NCBI RefSeq assembly: GCF_000182565.1
Contig: NW_015971548.1
Location: 674,047-738,046 of the forward strand
Direction of reading: 5' to 3'
Source of the DNA: Spizellomyces punctatus DAOM BR117
Lineage: Eukaryota > Chytridiomycota > Chytridiomycetes > Spizellomycetales > Spizellomycetaceae
DNA: 64,000 nt
Shown: positions 21,412 through 33,193 of the stretch, piece after piece
Layout: every line of letters starts with the position of its first letter
Position numbering within the stretch: the stretch's first letter is position 1
The notes under the pieces: model-generated
Database searches by the model: none
What the model was told of the DNA's origin: nothing
What the model saw: only the letters and a program-made list of their open reading frames with translations
Program-made: the position numbers and the translations under genes

Positions 21412-22009
21412 GTCCGTGTTATATAAAGATGGCAGTTTGGAAAGGAACTCGCGGTCAAGACGCAGCGCGCCCTACGACAAGTCATGTGACTAGACGGGCT
21501 GTTTGCGCTTTCCACACTAGTTGCAGGCAGCTCAAGTGCCGTGTCATGCATGTCTGCAAACAATACTACTCTGTTGCACGACAAGCAGACTGTGTACGCC
21601 TGCACACCACACATTCGTGAACATTAGGTCACTCTCTAAGATGCATCGTGAGACCTCCTAATGCCGGAATACCTGGAGATCTGGGGTTCCGTAATACGAA
21701 TCTACAAATCGTACATTGACATACATTGTTGAGCACGGTGCTGCCCATACGAACACCCATTGCTTTCTCCAGAGTCGGAGAAGGTTGGTATGATGGCATC
21801 GCCCACAAGCAAAAATACAAAAAGTGCGACAGGTTGATTAGTCATATTGCCATGTCATCAGCCACGTGACGACGTCGCTTGTCAAGTGCTCCCGTCTCTT
21901 CCCCTCGCTCATCTCGTCCATCTCCAAGCCTTTTCCCCACTGCGTTCTGACACACGGCATTTACCCTAAACCGTTTTTACCTCGCTGAAAGAGTGTTTTC
22001 GCGTCTACC
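21412..22009. other. Bidirectional promoter region between TRS85 and BRO1
   Basis: 598 bp separate two divergent start codons. A minus-strand open frame at 21629-21820 (with a CxxC-like pair) has no known relatives that I recognise and is left out. GC-poor blocks alternate with a CACGTGAC-type palindrome near 21863; no TATA element is obvious. Confidence 0.45.
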
Positions 22010-25000
22010 ATGGCGGCGACACTGCAATCACCTCTTCTTCATGTTGCAACGAAGCGAACGGACGAGGTCGACTTCACCGGTCCCTTTCGCAACTACATTA
22101 GTACCGTGTATCAGGATGACCCTGACAAATACGCAACCGAAATTGCAACACTTCATAGGCTTCGCCAAGATACACGTGGTGCGGGGAAGGATCTTACCGG
22201 ACGAGATATATTGTATCGATACTACGGTCAGTTAGAGCTGCTCGACTTACGGTTCCCCGTCGACGAGAAGCATGTCAAAGTCTTGTTTACATGGTATAGA
22301 ATACTGGAGGCATAAGCTGACATAGAGTGTGAAGACGTGCCCTGACATCTTGTCAAACCTTTGTAGGTACGACGCGTTCAGCCAAAAGCCGATATCGCAG
22401 TACTCCATCGCTTATGAGAAAGCATGCACCATTTTCAATATTGCTGCCACCTGCTCGTCCATCGGTGCATTACAAAACCGATTTGAGGCGGCCGGACTCA
22501 AGATGGCATTCAATTATTTTCAAGCCGCTGCCGGTCTCTTTCTTTATATTAACGACAATTTCCTACACGCCCCATCCCTGGACTTGTCTCGGGACTCCAT
22601 CAAAACTTTGGCCGATCTGATGCTGGCACAGGCCCAGGAATGTTTTATAGAAAAAGTAATCATGGAAAAGAAGAAAGGTGCCTTGGTTGCGAAGCTCGCA
22701 GCGCAGGCAGCCCATGTTTATCAGAACGTCGCTGATGGGCTCGCTAACGAAGCAATTCGCTCGCAGTTCGACAGGGCATGGATTGAACTGGTAAAGGTTT
22801 GTATCATCCCTGTGGCTGCTTCACATATCGCTTGTGCGAGCCTTACGCGTCTGACATCATCAGGTCAAAGCAAAGCATTTTCAAGCTGTTGCAATGTACC
22901 ACAAGTCCATGCAATCAGAGAGTGAAACCAAATATGGAGAGATTGTGGGGTATTTGACAGCAGCCGAAAATATTGCCAAAGAAGCTAATAAATTGGCAAC
23001 CGCTTTCTCGGGATCCTTCCCGTCGTTTACCACGTCTGCACAAACTGCGACATCATCGACCTCATCATCTGGGCATACTACGGCTGCCGCGGCAGCTCTA
23101 TTAGAAGCCACGAAGACGAGCTTGAATCTGATTACTGATCGCAAGAATGTGGCGGTGAAGGACAATGATATGATCTATCACGACTCAGTTCCAAAAGTCG
23201 AAACGCTTCCCGCCATTGAAAAATTGAATGCGGTCAAACCGATAACTTTTGCCGATATCTGCGTAAATGGACAAGCGGATATACCAAAAATCATCGGACC
23301 GGACATTTTCCAAAGGCTCGTCCCGCTATCGGTTCACGAGTCTGCATCCTTGTATTCTGAGGAAAAGGCTAAATTACTTCGATCGCAGCAGGAGAGGGTA
23401 GAAGCTGCTAATGGCGAGCTTCAGGCCACATTGGACTCCATGAACCTAGTTGCTACCTTGGATAAGCTGAAACAACTGTCGAAGCGAGGACCTGGCGGAC
23501 TTCATGATGGGGTCACCGTTCCCGAACAAGTTAAGCAGTGGAATGCGGCCGTCCGAGAAGCTGAGGAAAGTGGAACTCAAACGGATGAGGTCCTTGGGCT
23601 GCTGGAAGGATTTAAGAAGAAAGTGCGAGAGTTGCTGGATGAGATAGGATTGCTCTTGGACAAGGAGCAACATGAATGCGAAACGATGAGAGTGAGTAGC
23701 CATACCTTTTCTCCTCTGAAACCCAAAGCTCCGCTCATTGTTTGAGACTGCACTGGCGATACAGGTCAAGTTTGTAGAGCGTTGGACACAGGAGCCGTCC
23801 GCACAGCTAACCTCCAGAATACGAGAGGATGTCCGGCAACACCGTGATTCGTTTGAGAAAGCCTTGGCTACCGATGGTGCACTCATGGCTGGCCTCGAGG
23901 AATCTAGGATGAATATTGATATTTTGAAGCGACGGTCAGAAGATGTAGAGGCTATCTTTGTGGAGCGTCTCATAACAGCAGCACCTACGAAGAAAGACAA
24001 TGTCGCTAACCTATTAGATGAAAACGTGGATGGCGGAGCTGGATTTGGGGTTCTGAATGAGCAAATTTTGATCGAGAAAATGGATGGGTTACTGAGCCGT
24101 TTGCGTACGCTAAAGAAGGAGAGGAATGACCTTATTGACGAATTGAAAGCTAAAGTAAGTACTCGGAAGAACGCGCGTGCTTTGACTCCTGTCGTCGGTG
24201 GATTTTGTTCTGATGGATGCATCGAACACTTAGCTTCATCAAGATGATATTTCTTCGTTACTTCTGCTCAACAAGAACAAGGAATCTCAAGTTTTCCAAA
24301 CCGAGTTATCTAAATTCAAGCCTTTGCAAGGCCGCATAACTGCGAACTTGCAAGCCCACACGCAGTTTCTGCATGACTTGTCGTCTGATTTCACCAAGCT
24401 TGGCAGTTCGTCTGACAGCATAAAATCTCTCGAATCAATGGAAAAGCGCAAGGAGGCGTTGATAAAAGAGTGGGGTCGTTCATATGAGCAATGGAAGGAA
24501 GCGAAGGAAGGTCTGGCACGTGGTGTGGAATTTTACTCCAGCCTCTGTGAATTAGTTGAATCTCTGCGTACGACAGTGATTGATTTTACTCGTCGCCGTG
24601 CTGAAGAGCGTGATGGCTTGGCAAAAAAGCTGGGGGAAGAACAAGCCGAACAGCGACAAAGAACACTCCGGGAACAGCTACAGCGGCTTAGTATCAGCAC
24701 GACATCCCAGGGGGCAGTAAACTCACCATCTGGGCCGGGACCAGCTCAAATGCAGTCATCACCAAGCGCTCCTGTAGATTCACCTTTGTATGCTGCACAA
24801 CATCCCGTATCTCGGTCAGGAAGTCTGCACATTCATCAAGAACCTAGTACTGCGTTGGGTAGTCCATACCAATATGGACCCTTCTCAACGTTGGGAGGTG
24901 GACCTTCAATGCCACCCGCATCAACGAACCGGCCAGACGTGCAACCATTCGCTCCACCCCCACCATCCCCTTTAGCAATGCAAGCACCGCCCCAATTTAC

Positions 25001-26516
25001 ACAACAATTCTCTTCGGGATCTGACCGAGCCCAGTACAACTCTGTTCAACAGGGACAAGCGCCTCCGGTGCAGCCATCCTCACATCCCTCGTCTGTACCG
25101 CACAATCCGTATGCGGGATTAGGTACATCAGCTCCGTTTGGACAGGCCGTCCCAACGTCTGTTGCTCCACCAGAGGTTAGGCCTTCCACTGCAAGCCCGG
25201 CCGCGGGTCCGCAGCCCCCTGGTTCTGGGCCACTCCCTACAGTTGGCTCTCAAGGGGGGGATCACCGACAAAGCGGAGTGTATTATGGACATAACCAACC
25301 GCATCAGCAACAGCCACAGCAGACTCAGCCATTCTATCAACCACAGTCCGCGTCTTCTCAGCAAATGCCTCCACCGCATCAAACCGTACACACTCCTTAT
25401 GCCCAGGGAGTGTTACCACCACCGTCCCTCTTCCAACAGCAGCAAGGGATCCCAGGGGTCATAGGCTATCAGCCTCAACAGCACTATACTCCGTCTTCGT
25501 CTGCGTACCAATCTCCGCAGGCATATGGTCAGAATGCGCATTTCCCAGGGCAAGCAGGAACCCCAGCGGTTTCCCAACAGCTTCCGAGTCATCAACAAGC
25601 CTATCAACCAGCTACGTCGATTTCAGCACATGGCGGATATGGACCAGCCAGTCTGCGACCACCTCCAAAGACAGGCTCTTCTTATGATGCTCCACCACTG
25701 CCGCCGAAAGCACTGTCACGGAACCCTTCGATAGATGGACAGCAGCAGCCATACCAACAAGCCAGCAATGGGACATACACAGCCGCTGGCCCACGAACTA
25801 CCGCGTCCTATCCCTCGCATCCTGTGCCGGCTCCAGGTGGTTATCGGCCTGCACCTTCGACGACTCCCCACTCAGGACCACAACACTACTCTGGCGGACC
25901 AGTCCAACAACAGTACCAGGCTCAAAACCCTTCGGCGCAGCATCCTCTGCCGACGCAACCGTCTTATAGCCAACACCAGTATCGTCCGGCTGTGAACCAA
26001 TCCCAGTACGGTCAGCCGGAGCCGAGCCACGCATTCAGCCAACCGCCGTATGGCCAGCAGCCGTCCGTCGCACAACCACAGTACGCTCAACATCAACAGC
26101 CACCGCCTGCATCTGGCCAACCGCAGTATGGCCAACATCCACAGCAACCTTCTCCGGCCCCTAATCAGCAGCCACCTGGTGTTCCTGGGAGTCAGCAATA
26201 CGGTCAACCGACTGGTTATGGCCAGCCTATGTATCACCAGCCCCAGACCCAGCCGCAACAATACGGTGCTCCACCTCAGCAGCAAAATCCACACGGGCAA
26301 CAGTCATTTGCACCTTATCAACAACCGTATTCGCAGCCGCAGCAGCCTGTGACGTACGCATCGCCACAGCAACAGGGATATAACACATCTGCTCCAACTG
26401 CTCAGTATGTCCAGCAGCAGCCTCCGCAAGGGGTTGCGAATCCCCCTCAACCACGTCCTCCCGGATACGGCGTACCTATGCAACCTGCACCTGCACCGGG
26501 GTCTCTACTCGATTGA
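22010..26516 (+). CDS. BRO1: BRO1/ALIX-family ESCRT-associated protein
   Basis: Five exons (22010..22293, 22367..22796, 22864..23691, 23765..24154, 24234..26516) give 1404 aa. Residues ~1-390 form the Bro1 domain, the boomerang fold that binds ESCRT-III Snf7/CHMP4: SPLLHVATKRTDEVDF, IEKVIMEKKKGALVAKLAAQ and KSMQSESETKYGEIVGYL. Residues ~400-780 are the coiled-coil V domain. The remaining ~620 residues are Pro/Gln/Tyr/Ser-rich low complexity, with repeated QYGQ and QPSY-like units, ending GSLLD. Bro1 proteins recruit deubiquitinase and act in multivesicular-body sorting; PalA/Rim20 is the pH-signalling paralogue. The long P/Q tail is more like Bro1/ALIX than Rim20, but the paralogue call needs a tree. 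The length is well above yeast Bro1 (844 aa) because of the tail. Confidence 0.93.
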
Positions 26517-26820
26517 ACAGCCGATATGCCTTTTGATGGGTTACCAAATCAGAGGCTAGCTTGATTGCCTGCGAGTTTTCCCTTCTCTCGTTCGAGAATT
26601 ATGTTTGCCTAAATGCATGGTATTGGTTTTATGATTTTAATACCTGTAGCGGTTTGGAGCCTTCTTGGGCTTTAGTTGCTAAGGTGAAAGTAATGAATGC
26701 AACAGGTTTTGAAATGAAATGGAGCATGTTTAAGGTATCTCTCCAATTAAATCTTTTTTGATAATAATACATGCAGTACCAGAATCCCTTCATCTCTGGT
26801 AGCCCCAGTTAAATACAAGG

Positions 26821-29800
26821 TTAAACTTTGCCCTTTGCCCCCTTCTTCTTTGCCTTTGGCCCTGTGAACCGCAGTGGAGCAATGACTGTGCCCAATTTTG
26901 TCTGCACTCTCGGTTTGATCATGCCACCATGAGCACTGGCTGCATTCCATTCTTTGCCTAAAGGAGCACGAATCGTTCGTTCGTACTGCTCTCTATTATC
27001 AAACCCATGGGGAACAGCTGGCGCCATGTACTTTACAGCCTATCGTTAAACAGGTGGATGAGAAATTCGATCATTCAATACAACCATCACAGGGTTTTTA
27101 AGAATAATACCTTCTTCATTCGCTTTTCATTTATGATTACGTGCTTCAGCTTCACATCCTGCCGCTTGGCTTCGTCAACACCTTGACCAGGTTTGGCAGG
27201 CTTCACAACAACACGCTTTTTAGGCTGCAATCCAATTCCACCCCAAGAACCCCATCCAGGAAGTGTTAGATCTTCTTCTTTGGGTTTTTCTTCATCTATT
27301 GCAAGCAGCTTTTCTTCTTCGAATTCCTATTTTGTTGCATTAGTTAGGAATGCTGTTTCCGGGTTCAATAAAGTAGTACTTACGGCAGCAAGGTCATCGT
27401 TGGCAAAGGCCATTTGCATGAGTTCTCGGTGAGAGAGATCTTTCATGTGTTTGAGAGAGGACGAGTGGATGATTTTCATTTGTCCATTGCCCTCGAAGTC
27501 GCTGTCCCCATCGGATTCTTCGAAAATTGGTGCAGTAGCAGTCACCGTCGAGGCTTTCAGCTTACTACTATCCCGTGCTTTGGTCGTTGAAGCGTGCGCA
27601 GGTAGTGCAGCTGGTATAGACTCACTTGGATCTATTTGAGCTACATCAAAGGCTTGATCAGTTAACAATTCTCTCACAAATGGATCTTTACGCATACTGT
27701 CTGCCACTCACAATCAAACGAGGATGCCGCTACCTCCATTGCCCGAACACCATCCAAATTGAGTTGCACATCTCCAATGGCTTTGGTCAACTCTGCCTGC
27801 CTGGTATGTTTTCGCTTCTGGGAGAGTTTCTCCAGCGCTTTCTCTGTTTTCCCACCTTTGGTGGAGGTAACAGTATGCGTGCTCTTCAGGACCGCTCTTG
27901 TATCATCAGCGGCCGCGAGCCATGGATTTATTGAATCTTCATCCTCATTCCTTGGATTGCTGCGACGGGTGACGGGAGTAACTTGCTCTTGTTCAGATTC
28001 GGAGTCGCTCGGTGGACTGTTCAGTGCGCGGTCGTCAGACGCCGGTGTCATCGGCAGATCTTGTGCATCAGGAGACAATGTGTGCTCTGTCTGTCGTATA
28101 GACTTCGACGTGCTAGTTGCGACATTTGTTCGGTTTACTGTCCCGGTGAAAACTGTATCGTGCACTTCCTCGATCTCGAAAGACTCAACTTGGAAGATCG
28201 GGGATTGAGCTGGGACCGTCGAGGCCATGTTCTGCTTACTGCCAATATTGATGGGCTGCGTCGCACGTACGCTATATCCATCGCCGTCTTCGAATGCCGA
28301 ATCCTCGTCAACTCTTGAGTCAATTTGCCCGGGTCTTGTCTTTTTGGTATCAAACGACATGCGACCGGCATTACCAGCGATAGAGATTCCCCCTTCTTGG
28401 ACTTCTTCCTTTGCATTTTGATCAGAATCGGAATCATCATTTCCAGAGTCGTCAACGTAATCATCACGAAGTCCATGGCGCGCTTGCTCAAGACTATCTC
28501 GCGCTTCTCGCTTCTGCTTATCAAGTGCCCGCTGCATGAACTTCATGGCAAAAACGCCAGTCTTGGGCGCATTTGTCTCGTCCTGGTCCATCTCCTCTTC
28601 AATCTTATCAAAAGAGGCAAGGGCTTTTCGACGTACACCCTCTTCGTCAACTTCCGAATTGCCATCATAGTTCTCCTCATCAGAACCATCGAAGTCCGAT
28701 TCATCTGACTCGAACCCTTTTATTCGTCGTTTCAAGGCTTCATGTTTGTCCAACTGCTCCATTACCGCTCTGTGAGTTTCAGGGTCGCCGTCCTTTCGAT
28801 TTAGCATTTGCTTGGCCCATTTTCCAGTATTTTTATGCTTCAATGTCATCCGCTCTCTCGCGCGCTCAGTTTCCAATCTATCCCTCTCTTGCTCAGCAAG
28901 TTGCGGGTCTAATCGCTTCAGTTCCTCCAGAGATAAGTCTTCCTTAATCTTGTCCTTCTTACGAAGTTTCCGATAGGCTTTACTTTTTATTTTGGCGATC
29001 TTCTTTTGCTTCTGTTCTTTGAAGAACAGCAGCGCTCGCATCTTTGCCAACTCCGCACGTCGCTCCATTAACTGCGATTTTATAAGATATCAATATATCC
29101 AGGAACGCCTCATTACCACCTAATAACGAATCACAGCGTACCTCTTCTTTGGATATCTTCTTGAGCTCGAGTTCTTCCATTTCCTTTTGTTTCTTCTCCA
29201 GGAGGTATGACTCTTCCAAGATCTTTTGGACCTCCGATTCAAGGCTGGTCGATGCCTAATGCACATTTGCACAAAGGGATGTAAGTACCACCCTCTGACT
29301 ATTTAGACTAAAATCACGCCAAGACAGCAAACCTTAAACTTCCCAACCAAGGCCCCACTGGAATTATTAACGGCAGATAAGTCCGTCGTGGGAAGGGTCA
29401 AATGGTCCGCCTCCCTATTCTTCTTGACTAAAGGTGCCCACTTAGAAACCTCTTTTTTGGTTTCTTCATAGGCTGCCTGGCGATCGTATCGGTCTTGGAC
29501 ACGTTTCGGTAGCGGAGCGGCAATAGTGGCCATCTGTTTGCTGGTTGACTTTTCGAGCACTGCAAGCTGCTTCTTAAGGGTGGCGAACCCGGCCTCATCT
29601 CCAAGAGAGCCCATCAAATCCTCCAGACCTATCTTCCGTCGCGAGCTAGACCCACCTGCCGCAGTAGTATCATGTGCGGCCAAATTATACTCCGACTCCT
29701 CGCCTCCCTCTGTTTGACTCACAACACGCCTTCGTGTCCTTTCCTTCTTTCCATCCAAGGATTGAACAAAGGACGATAAGCGCTCAGCTAGGTCTTCCTC

Positions 29801-30621
29801 ATCATTGCTGGCCCCTCCATCTACAATGTCTTCACCGTCCATTGTCTCGCCCTCGTCCTCTTCCTCATCTTCATCCCCCAAATCATCAAATGAACCATCC
29901 TCCTCGAATTCATCCTGATGACTCGGCAACAGAGTGTCAAAAGCTTGTTTTCTAGCGGGTACGTCGGACTTCGTGGCGGACTTCGTGTCCGATCCTAACA
30001 TTTCCGAAAGATCCATGTACGCTTCAGGATCATCTTCCTCTTCGTCGTCCTCATCATCTTCGTCGCCATCATCATCGTTTTCATCCCCTTCAGACATAAT
30101 GTTTGTTGCAGAGTGAGACTTCAAGGTAGATATGGCCCCCTAGATTCAAGATCTGTTCATCGGCAGGCGCGTGGATGGGTACTCAGGAACGAACTAACCT
30201 TATCCGCAAAAAAGCTCGCGTACTTTTCCTCGTCGCTTTCTCCAAAAGCTTCATCTTCGTCGATTTCTTCGTCATCTTCTTCGTCAATGGTGTCCACATG
30301 ATACTCATAGTTTTCTACGTCATCCATTGTTCGTCCAACCGCACCTCCACCACCTCCTCGTCTGGCCAAAATGCGGCGTTCGTCCTCCTCGTCATCGGAC
30401 GCCTCGTATACATCCAAATACGACCGCTTGCCCTTCACTTTCAGAGCTGGTGCTGACCCCGCTGCACTGCTGGAAACACCCCATGTACTCTGGCTTTTCG
30501 ACTCACTCCTTGGACGCTTCGCTGAGGAGCTAGTTCCATTTGAGCTCACTCGCCGTTGCTTTGTTGGCCGCTGGTTTCTGTTATCTACCCCGCTCGGTCT
30601 ACTTTGCCGTTTATTCACCAT
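26821..30621 (-). CDS. UTP14: UTP14, U3 snoRNP / SSU processome protein
   Basis: Seven exons on the minus strand: 30621..30199, 30139..29333, 29255..29142, 29071..27712, 27652..27384, 27326..27111 and 27039..26821; total 1135 aa. Diagnostic blocks are KIKSKAYRKLRKK, RMTLKHKNTGKWAKQ, NPWLAA, LPGWGSWGG and the C-terminal ERTIRAPLGKEWN. Utp14 activates the helicase Dhr1 in small-subunit processing in the nucleolus. The N-terminal ~250 residues are strongly acidic with basic nuclear-localisation-like clusters. The intron at 27653..27711 (59 nt, with TTAACTGAT before its AG) overlaps a second open frame that would look like a frameshift if unspliced; the splice gives ASSFDSFDVAQIDP in phase. It shares a ~270 bp divergent promoter with the VPS9 gene. 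Confidence 0.95.
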
Positions 30622-30891
30622 TTCTTATACTCGCAAATGGTCAAGCTGCTGCTGGACGTAAATGTCAAAAAGAAAAAACAAATGATCGAGCTGCTGAAAG
30701 CAATGCTTAGTCAGTGACACGTGATATGCACTGGAATGGACTGGAATGCATCATGACGGGAGTCGGGATTTCGAGCACCGAGTAGAGCATTCGCGAGAAG
30801 CATGCGGAAACCGATTTTTGGCAGCAGCAAAATGACGGATACTTCAGTACCATAAGTTTTTCTGTGTTTACAATTGTACATAATTTCAAAT

Positions 30892-33193
30892 ATGTCGAAC
30901 GTTACTACTGATGCTGGTGAACCGCACGATGCATTTGAAGATGAAAATTCGGAAACCTCTTCCAGTCCTCCAAATCCTCCCATCCAAAGCCATCCACCAC
31001 TGAAGCGGTCAGCTTCCGTCGTCTTCTTCAATCTGGACGTGAAAGCAGAATTGGAAGACCACTTTGTGATTGCCGCCCTGCGGGATGAGAAAAAAACCGG
31101 CGAGCTTCGTGACCTTCTCAGTCATGGGAAGGCCACTCTCTTCCTTCCCATCTCGGCGTCGTTAGTGCATGTAGCTGACAAGATATCTCCAGTATTTTTT
31201 GAGCATCATGGTCGGTAGTACATTAAGAAGCTTACTGTCGAAAGGCCTGACCATAACGTTAACCTTTCTGTATAAAGTCTTCATTCCCAACCCAGAAAAT
31301 ATGCGTCAGGTTATGTCTCTCGGCGGCATTCGTGGTAAGGTCCTTTGAATTTTTGACTCACACATCTGCTGGTAATTGAATTATTCCCTGCCTACCGTCG
31401 GTACACATCAGCTCTCGTCAAAGGGTAAGTCGATTGACGTTCGCGGCCAGTTTCATGCGTCTGACGCCCCAACTTAGATCGCGCCTGATTGTCATCGGGC
31501 CTCGACCAACGGAACAGGAGCTTCTATCCATATACTCAAGAGACACGGGGACCGATGATAAAACTCTATCAATCTGGGACACGATTGATACTGAAGCGAC
31601 AACCATTGATCAATATCCCTCCATAGAGCTCTTGTCCGATTCACCGTTAGATTTCCGTTTAAGTGAAAATTCCACTATCAAGGTTGCTCTGATGAGTAGA
31701 GCTATCATGCAAGAGGATTTGACCCGTAACTTTGCTCCAAAACTTCCACCTCGCAAACCTCCGGCCTACAACACGAGCCTGATCACTCTTCCAGCGATCA
31801 ATTTTGATATCAGATCTATCCCTTCAAATGTGTTTACCCAGATTGGCTCTCTCCCATATCTCTTCTCTAAACTCGATGTGCAAGCAGTGCTTGAGGAAGC
31901 TCCATGCTTGCAAAACGAACCATCTTATCAAGTCTTTATGGAACAAATGAAAGATCCACGATGTGCCCCTTTCGCAGCAGAGGTACAACGATATCTTGCT
32001 TCAATCACCGCCAATCGTCAGCCAGTATCATCCGAGACTCTTTCCACCTATCACCATCGATTCATCGACAGCATGCATAAGACCTTCACTTCGACTTTCT
32101 TTCCCCGTCAACAAGGTCCTGGCCACATCGAGTCCCTCACCGAAGGGCTTGACAATTATGTTCTTGCACAAGCATATGCCACGTAAGTGGACGCCTGTTT
32201 TGCTCATAGTATCATAAGCATCGACTGAATCTTTATTTTAGTTACTTTATATCGGTTCTCTCTGAGGAGCAAACCACTGACTTGCTCCTTCACCGAAAGA
32301 TTTCACTTATGTCTGTCGCGGGCTTTAACTTGGATCAGCTGGGGATTCATATTGATTTGGACTCTGATGCTCTTAGAGAAACAGTCAAGTTGGCTGGTGT
32401 AGGTATGAAAAGCTCGTTGACCAAGGTCACGTGGATTTTTGGCTAAATTGTTATTATTCAAAGAACTCCTAATTGCCGATCGGACCACGACCCCACACCA
32501 AAAGCTCTCGGCGATTGTTGCGTCTCACCAACGGGTTGCCGAAAGAGTACCCTTGTGTTTTCCATCAGATGACGAGTCGTCTAGTGCGGATATGTTGCTA
32601 CCATTACTTATATACGTTGTCGTAAAGACAAATCCTCCAAGGCTTGCATCATGCTTGAAATACATAAATAGATTCCGTGCGCATAACAAGATCGAAGGGT
32701 ACTCGTCGTACTGTTTGACGAATTTGGTTAGTATTTTTGTGAGCTTCGTTTCGGACAAAGGACTATATGTAACCAAAAAATTTTCATGTTGAAGAGTGCG
32801 GTGCAATCCTTTGTGGAAACCTCGGATGTTCAAACGTTAGGTTTGTCACCGTACGTGGAAGCAAGCTTTAGACCCAAACCTGCCAATAGCAATTCAGAGA
32901 AGATCATTGTGCTACCGGGGGATATGATAGCTGCGCCCGATCCGCCATCCAAGCCAGTGACGGATACTATAGGAGCTCTTGCTAACATGTGAGTTCCTGC
33001 GCGATATTGAGTAAATGCGTAGTCTGACACGTTTTTCAGCCCTCACAGCGTTGGTCAACGGATTTCGGGACTTTGGCCATTTCGCAGAGGTGCGACTCCA
33101 GAAACCGTGGGCCACGTAGATGCCAATGCACCCAATGATTCCGAACGTTTATGGTCACGACTCAAACATGATGGGAAGAGAAGTTCGCGTTAA
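30892..33193 (+). CDS. VPS9-domain protein, putative Rab5-type guanine nucleotide exchange factor
   Basis: Eight exons (30892..31210, 31278..31334, 31412..31424, 31478..32182, 32242..32402, 32464..32726, 32795..32988, 33040..33193) give 621 aa. The third exon is only 13 nt. The VPS9 catalytic core lies around residues 345-510: DNYVLAQAYATYF, KLSAIVASHQRVAE, then ADMLLPLLIYVVVKTNPP, LKYINRFR and SSYCLTNL. This fold exchanges GDP on Rab5/Vps21-class GTPases at endosomes. The upstream half, with VFIPNPENM and LIVIGPRP, resembles the non-catalytic part of VARP/ANKRD27-type proteins rather than short yeast Vps9, but no ankyrin repeats follow; a basic tail ends the protein. At the position after AD, where most members have an acidic residue, this protein has Met. 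I leave the gene symbol open. Confidence 0.82.

Noticed and set aside
21629-21820. Minus-strand 63-codon frame with CQCTICRF, and a possible 5S-like RNA
   Set aside because: No matching family, and the sequence does not fit 5S rRNA boxes; left as promoter region.
24790-26454. Many open frames on both strands within the Bro1 tail
   Set aside because: They are shadows of the Pro/Gln codon repeats.
27653-27711. Apparent frameshift in UTP14
   Set aside because: A 59-nt intron with GTGAGT donor, TTAACTGAT branch-like sequence and AG acceptor resolves it in exact phase.
31425-31477. Apparent 26-nt intron in the VPS9 gene (to the AG at 31450)
   Set aside because: The acceptor at 31477, with CTGAC upstream, gives a normal 53-nt intron and correct phase.
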